From Actinomycetes bacterium (GTDB taxonomy: Bacteria > Actinomycetota > Actinomycetes > Propionibacteriales > Propionibacteriaceae): a stretch of DNA of 9,048 bases. How positions within the stretch are numbered: the stretch's first letter is position 1; each line of letters begins with the position of its first letter. The stretch covers positions 1 to 9,048 of the forward strand of contig WQUE01000299.1 in NCBI GenBank assembly GCA_009785885.1, written 5' to 3'. The notes under the pieces are model-generated. The model was given only the letters and a program-made list of their open reading frames with translations, had not been told where the DNA came from and made no database searches. The position numbers and the translations under genes are program-made. This document shows positions 5,242-9,048 of this stretch, piece after piece.

Positions 5242-6977
5242 GACAGGCTCACTTCGCTCGCGTCGCCGTCCGGGTCGAGCACGTGGACGGAGCAGGACAT
5301 GCACGGGTCGAACGAGTGGATCGTGCGCAGCGGCTCCAGCGGTTGCGCCGGATCGACGAGTGGATGCAGGCCGTTGCCGGCCAGCGACTCCTCGTACGGG
5401 CCCTGCATGCCGGTCTCGTCGCGCCCGCCGGCGAGCCACGTCGTGGGCACGACCGCCTGGTAGTGGCTGATCTTGCCTTTCTCGATGCCGACCCAGTGGC
5501 TCAGGTTGCCGCGGGCGACCTCGACGATGCAGTACCCCTGGCACGACGTGGGCCACGACGATGGCTCCCAGCGCGCCGGGTCGAACACATTGATGTCGCC
5601 GGCCTTGATGCCCGCGATGAACGTCGGGAACGTGTCCTTCCACAGCGTCTCCGCCGACGTCAGGCATTCGACTGCGCGGGCGAGCGTCCGTCCGGCCGTC
5701 GAGTTCATCTGCTTCGGTGTGATCTGGAGCGAAGCGAGGGCATTGTCGACGATCTCTTTCGTCCGGGGATGGCCCTGGGCGTAGGCCAGCATCACGCGGG
5801 ACAGCGGGCCGACCTGCATCGGATGGCCGTCGTAGCGTGGCGCCTTGCACCAGCTGTACTTGTCGGAGTCGCCGAGCCAGGTGTACGGCAGGGACGGGCC
5901 GGTGTAGTCGACCGTCGTCTCGCCCTTGTCTGGGGTGAGCGACTTCCCACCGTCGGCGTACTTGAACCAACTCGACGCGATGGACTCGGTGATCTTCGAC
6001 GCGTCGAAATCGAGGACCTTGGAGAAGTCGTCGTTCAGGATCACGCCGGGTTTGATGTCCATCATCGGGCTGGGATAGCGCGGGGCCTGGTTCGGGTCGC
6101 CGGCGAAGCACGCCCCGGCCCGCCCGACGGCGAGGTAGTTGGGGCTGGAGGCGCCGATGTCGAAGTAGTCCTTGTACACGCCGACGATCGCCATCGCGTC
6201 GGGCACGTAGCACGTGCGGACGAAGTCGTAGATCTCCTGCACCCACTCCTGGATCAGGTCGGTCTGGACCTGGTTGACCGTCTCGGAATGGCTCGGATCG
6301 ATCGAGCAGGCCATGCCGCCGACCAGGAAGTTCGGGTGCGGGTTCTTGCCGCCGAACACCGTGTTGATCCGGATCATCGAGCGCTGGAACTCCAGCGCGT
6401 CCAGGTAGTGCGCCACGGCCATCAGGTTCGCCTCGGGCGGCAGCCGGTAGTCGGGATGGTCCCAGTAGCCGCCCGTGAAGATGGACAGCTGGCCGGAGTC
6501 CACCACGTTCTTCACGGTGTCGCGCACGGCGGTCATCCGGCCGAGGTTGTTGCCCTTCCAGGTGGAGCCGATCGCGTCGGCGAACGCCACGGCCTTGGCC
6601 GGGTCGGCGCTCGCGGCGGACGCGGCGTTCACCCAGTCGAGGGCGTGCAGGTGGTAGAAGTGGATCACGTGGTCCTGGATCTCCTGGGCCGCCATGATCA
6701 TGTCGCGGATCAGCAGCGCCTGGTGGGGCACGGTTGCCCCGATGGCGTTCTCGACGGCCGTGATCGAGGCGATCGCGTGGACCGTCGTGCAGACGCCGCA
6801 GATGCGCTGCACGAACGCCCACACGTCGCGCGGGTCACGGCCGAGCACGATGGTCTCCAGGCCGCGGAACTGGGTGGCCTCGCTCCAGGCCTTCGTGATG
6901 GCATTGCCGGTGGTTTCCATCTCGATGCGCAGGTGGCCCTCGATGCGGGTCAACGGGTCGATGGTGACGCGTGCCAT
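5238..6977 (-). CDS. hyaB: Group 1 [NiFe]-hydrogenase large (catalytic) subunit
   Basis: A 579-residue catalytic subunit that splits H2 at a Ni-Fe(CN)2CO centre. RIEGH at 11-15 carries the proton-relay Glu13. RICGVCTTVH at 58-67 gives Cys60 and Cys63. DPCMSCSVH at 557-565 gives Cys559 and Cys562 and the expected cleavage point after His565, removing 14 residues. The GGKNPHPNFLVGG and PRYDGHPMQVGPLSRVML stretches are typical of membrane-linked uptake (group 1) enzymes. It has no signal peptide, as expected for export by piggybacking on the small subunit's Tat signal. Its ATG is 3 bases after the small-subunit stop, with a GGCGGAG ribosome site inside that gene's end, and its own stop overlaps the cytochrome b start. 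All catalytic ligands are present, so it should be active. The symbol is by analogy with E. coli hyaB (hupL elsewhere). Confidence 0.97.
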   Translation of the reverse strand: MARVTIDPLTRIEGHLRIEMETTGNAITKAWSEATQFRGLETIVLGRDPRDVWAFVQRICGVCTTVHAIASITAVENAIGATVPHQALLIRDMIMAAQEIQDHVIHFYHLHALDWVNAASAASADPAKAVAFADAIGSTWKGNNLGRMTAVRDTVKNVVDSGQLSIFTGGYWDHPDYRLPPEANLMAVAHYLDALEFQRSMIRINTVFGGKNPHPNFLVGGMACSIDPSHSETVNQVQTDLIQEWVQEIYDFVRTCYVPDAMAIVGVYKDYFDIGASSPNYLAVGRAGACFAGDPNQAPRYPSPMMDIKPGVILNDDFSKVLDFDASKITESIASSWFKYADGGKSLTPDKGETTVDYTGPSLPYTWLGDSDKYSWCKAPRYDGHPMQVGPLSRVMLAYAQGHPRTKEIVDNALASLQITPKQMNSTAGRTLARAVECLTSAETLWKDTFPTFIAGIKAGDINVFDPARWEPSSWPTSCQGYCIVEVARGNLSHWVGIEKGKISHYQAVVPTTWLAGGRDETGMQGPYEESLAGNGLHPLVDPAQPLEPLRTIHSFDPCMSCSVHVLDPDGDASEVSLS

Positions 6978-6980
6978 GGC

Positions 6981-8258
6981 TCACTCCGCCTTTCCGGTTG
7001 TCTCGTCCGCGGGCGCCTCGGGTGCCTCGGCGGGTGGTTCCTCGGTTGCGGGTGGGGCCGCGTCCGAGGAGCCCGGTGGGGCGGTGGAGCCCGGATCGCC
7101 GAACGCCGCGAGGGTGTGGGTCGCCTCGGACTTCTTCCCGGCGTGTTGCCGGATCGCGGTGATGCCCGCGTGCAGGCCGACGCCGACGACCGCCGCACCC
7201 GTCAGGCCCCAGCCGATCTTCGCGGCTGTCGTTTCCACGCCGATGCCCGGCACCTTCGGCAGCACGTGGTAGAACGGCGTGAACCGGTCGAAGAAGTCCT
7301 TCTCGGTGCAGCCGATGCACGGGTGGCCGGCGCCGATCGGCCAGCTCGTGTGCATGTTCCACTGGATGATGGGGCACGGGGCGAACGTGCTCGGCCCCTT
7401 GCAGCCCACGGCGTACAGGCACCAGCCGTTGCGGGCGCCCGTGTCGTCGAACGTGCGGACGTACTCGCCGGCGTCGAAGTGCGGCCGGCGGGGGCACGAG
7501 TCGTGGATCCGCTGGTCGTACGCGAACAGGGGCCGGCCCTCGGCGTCCGTCTTGGGCGTGTCGCCGTGCGTGAGGATGTACGCGATGGTCGCCGTGATGA
7601 CTTCGCCGATCGGCGGGCATCCGGCGACGTTGATGACCGGCTTGTCCTTGATGATGGCGTCGACGCCGACCGCGCCCGTCGGGTTCGGCTTGGCTGCCTG
7701 GACGGATCCCCACACGGCGCAGGCGCCGACGGCGAGGATCGCGGTGGCGTTCTTCGCCGAGTCCCGCAGTATCTGCTCGGACGACATGCCGCCGATCGCG
7801 CAGTAGGCGCCGCCCAGACCCATGGGGATGGAGCCGTTCACGACGAGGATGTGCGGGCCGGCGTTCGCGTCGTGCAGCGCCTTCTCGGCCGCCTCGCCGG
7901 AGGGCGCCATGACCAGCTCGTTGTAGTCGACGGACAGCAGGTTGAGGACCAGCTCCTCGATGGTCGTGCCGCCGGAGCGCAGCGCACTCTCCATGCAACC
8001 CGTGCACTCCTGGAGTTGCAGCCACACGACGACCGGCTTGGTGATGGCCCCGAGCGTGTCGGCGATATAGTCGGCCGTGAGGGCCCCCCCAGGGGCGGCG
8101 GCGTAGGCCTTGCTGGCCGCGCCGAGCACCGGTGTGCCGGCCGCGAACACGGCCGCCAGGGCGCCGCAATACTTCAGAAAGTCCCGGCGGGACACGCCCG
8201 CCCGGGCAAGATTCTCGGCGAGGGTCGGCTCCTGCCAACCGTCCATCTGATAGGTCAC
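6981..8258 (-). CDS. hyaA: [NiFe]-hydrogenase small subunit with Tat signal and C-terminal membrane anchor
   Basis: A 425-residue electron-transfer subunit. The twin-arginine motif SRRDFLK at 23-29, followed by an alanine-rich stretch ending near AYAAA (51-55), directs Tat export of the folded heterodimer. Fe-S ligands are complete: proximal cluster Cys85, Cys88, Cys180, Cys214; distal His252, Cys255, Cys280, Cys286; medial 3Fe-4S Cys295, Cys313, Cys316. Gly87 and Ser185 occupy the positions of the two extra cysteines in oxygen-tolerant Hyd-1/MBH enzymes, so the proximal cluster is the ordinary 4-Cys kind. A single hydrophobic helix at about 346-370 anchors it to the membrane beside cytochrome b. 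About 55 residues follow, the last 40 rich in Pro, Ala and Glu, longer than usual. The GTG at 8258 is chosen because GGAGG lies 7 bases upstream; an ATG four codons later (8246) is the alternative. The symbol follows E. coli hyaA (hupS elsewhere). Confidence 0.96.
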   Translation of the reverse strand: MTYQMDGWQEPTLAENLARAGVSRRDFLKYCGALAAVFAAGTPVLGAASKAYAAAPGGALTADYIADTLGAITKPVVVWLQLQECTGCMESALRSGGTTIEELVLNLLSVDYNELVMAPSGEAAEKALHDANAGPHILVVNGSIPMGLGGAYCAIGGMSSEQILRDSAKNATAILAVGACAVWGSVQAAKPNPTGAVGVDAIIKDKPVINVAGCPPIGEVITATIAYILTHGDTPKTDAEGRPLFAYDQRIHDSCPRRPHFDAGEYVRTFDDTGARNGWCLYAVGCKGPSTFAPCPIIQWNMHTSWPIGAGHPCIGCTEKDFFDRFTPFYHVLPKVPGIGVETTAAKIGWGLTGAAVVGVGLHAGITAIRQHAGKKSEATHTLAAFGDPGSTAPPGSSDAAPPATEEPPAEAPEAPADETTGKAE

Positions 8259-8389
8259 GCGAGTGCCTCCTTCGGCCGGACGAACGTCCTTGTTCCAGGG
8301 TGTCAGCTTGCCACATCTTGCGGTCAACCGGCGGTGATTCTGGTGAATGAGATGTGGGTGTCGCGGCGACGCGTGGGGATCCGGGAGGA
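8259..8389 (-). promoter_or_regulatory. 131-bp gap between hypD and the small-subunit gene
   Basis: This is the longest non-coding stretch in the window and the only plausible place for a promoter specific to the structural operon. On the minus strand a TTGACC (8327-8322) resembles a -35 box, but no good TAnnnT -10 follows at 17 bases. A weak hairpin straddles the hypD stop: 5 bp (8378-8382 with 8387-8391), extended by 3 bp across a 3-base bulge (8375-8377 with 8395-8397). It could attenuate read-through from hypD. Neither element is convincing alone. Confidence 0.3.
8266..8270 (-). promoter_or_regulatory. Ribosome binding site of the small-subunit gene
   Basis: GGAGG on the minus strand, 7 bases before the GTG at 8258. 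This spacing favours GTG over the in-frame ATG at 8246, where the gap would be 19 bases. Confidence 0.7.
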
Positions 8390-9048
8390 TCAGGCCCCCG
8401 GGCGGGCGATCTGCGTGACAGCGTCGCGGTGCAGCCGGCCGAACGTGTAGTAGGCGGCGCATGCGCCTTCCGGGGAGACCATGCAGGTGCCGACGGGGTT
8501 CTCCGGCGTGCACGCCGTCCCGAACACGCCGCACTCCCACGGCTTGATCAGCCCTCGGAGAACGGCGCCGCACTGGCACGCCGGCGGGTCGGCGACGGGG
8601 ACGCCCGGCAGGTCGAAGCGGGCCTCCGCGTCGTACGCCGCGTAGGCCGGCGCGATCGCGTACCCGGAGCGGGGGATCCAGCCGAGCCCGCGCCACTCGA
8701 ACGTTTCGCGCACGGCGAACACCTCGCGCATCAGGTCCAGTGCCGCCGGGTTTCCCTCGGGACGCACGACCCGGGCGTACTGGTTTTCGACCGCGCAGCG
8801 GCCCTCGTCGTACTGCACCAGCAGCATCTCGACGGACTGGAGGATGTCGAGCGGCTCGAAGCCGCTCACGACGATCGGCACGCCGAACTCGGCGGGGATG
8901 AACGAGAAGTGGTCCGAGCCGACCACGGTCGCGACGTGGCCGGGCCCCACGAACCCGGACAGGGCGATCTCGTCGGCGTCGAGCAGCGCCCGCACCGGCG
9001 GCTCGATGAGCACGTGCTCGCACAGGACCGTGAAGTTTGTCAGGCCGA
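8390..9048 (-). CDS. hypD: HypD hydrogenase maturation Fe-S protein (5' truncated)
   Basis: The frame is open to the right edge, giving 219 C-terminal residues of HypD (full-length proteins are about 370). HypD carries a [4Fe-4S] cluster and, with HypC, holds the iron while HypE/HypF supply cyanide. Diagnostic motifs, counted from the first visible residue: NFTVLCEHV at about 4-12, GPGHVATVVG at about 35-44, GFEPLDILQ at about 63-71, NQYARVVRPEGNP at about 89-101 and WRGLGWIPRSG at about 119-129. The cysteine-rich end at about 158-198 has the family pattern CxCG..LRG.IKP.EC..FG..CTPENPVG.CMVS.EGACAAYY. It sits 131 bases upstream of the small-subunit gene on the same strand. The usual partner order hypC-hypD-hypE is broken: hypC is about 6.5 kb downstream and no hypE follows. 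Confidence 0.96.
   Translation of the reverse strand, partial: GLTNFTVLCEHVLIEPPVRALLDADEIALSGFVGPGHVATVVGSDHFSFIPAEFGVPIVVSGFEPLDILQSVEMLLVQYDEGRCAVENQYARVVRPEGNPAALDLMREVFAVRETFEWRGLGWIPRSGYAIAPAYAAYDAEARFDLPGVPVADPPACQCGAVLRGLIKPWECGVFGTACTPENPVGTCMVSPEGACAAYYTFGRLHRDAVTQIARPGA

Noticed and set aside
5242..6822. Continuation of the cytochrome b frame upstream to about 6822
   Set aside because: This is an out-of-frame shadow of the large subunit. The ATGA overlap at 5238-5241 gives a normal coupled start, and the P-type ATPase-like similarity begins only after it.
8300..8325. Possible sigma-54 type promoter before the small-subunit gene (TGGCA present)
   Set aside because: The matching GC element at the -12 position is missing, and sigma-54 is generally absent from actinobacteria.
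5283..8450. A plus-strand open frame of more than 1000 codons antisense to the hydrogenase genes
   Set aside because: It mirrors the codon structure of the minus-strand large and small subunit genes in very GC-rich DNA. Its translation is rich in Arg, Gly, Val and His, with no recognisable domain and no ribosome site. The minus-strand proteins have complete catalytic motifs.
1..9048. CRISPR arrays, tRNA or rRNA genes, insertion sequences, attachment sites
   Set aside because: No regularly spaced short repeats, cloverleaf-like segments, transposase motifs or terminal inverted repeats were seen. Base composition looks even across the window.

Overview
The window is a GC-rich, densely packed stretch of bacterial chromosome. 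Frequent GTG starts, a leaderless-looking gene and a secreted nuclease with carbohydrate-binding repeats suggest a high-GC actinobacterium. A cellulose- or chitin-degrading soil type such as a Cellulomonas relative would fit, but that is inference and no taxonomic marker is present. The window is cut inside a gene at both ends.

Layout from left to right. (1) 1-1101 (+): 3' part of a secreted ExeM/NucH-type endonuclease/exonuclease/phosphatase protein ending in two tandem CBM5/12-like repeats, followed by a strong 12-bp hairpin. (2) 1170-1622 (+): a dCMP-deaminase family protein, probably translated from a leaderless mRNA. (3) 1627-3119 (-): a two-gene unit of an orphan [NiFe]-hydrogenase large-subunit-like protein and hypC. 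(4) 3158-3517 (+): hypA, diverging from that unit across 38 bp. (5) 3523-8258 (-): a tightly coupled operon for an uptake-type membrane [NiFe] hydrogenase, with Tat-exported small subunit, large subunit, b-type cytochrome and maturation protease. (6) 8390-9048 (-): 3' part of hypD, immediately upstream of the small-subunit gene.

How the genes work together: HypC and HypD build and carry the Fe(CN)2CO unit, HypA delivers nickel, and the HyaD-type protease trims the large-subunit C terminus. The folded heterodimer is then exported by the Tat signal on the small subunit, and electrons from H2 pass along three Fe-S clusters to the cytochrome b and the quinone pool. hypB, hypE and hypF are not in the window; they may lie beyond the right edge, upstream of hypD.

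Two features depart from the textbook. First, the cytochrome b subunit carries about 180 extra N-terminal residues that read like the nucleotide-binding (N) domain of a P-type ATPase without the rest of the pump. Second, the orphan large-subunit-like protein keeps all four active-site cysteines but lacks the RIEGH glutamate region and the terminal histidine of the DPCxxCxxH motif. It is translated together with HypC, so a maturation scaffold resembling the HoxV/HupK and HoxL pair is more likely than an enzyme.
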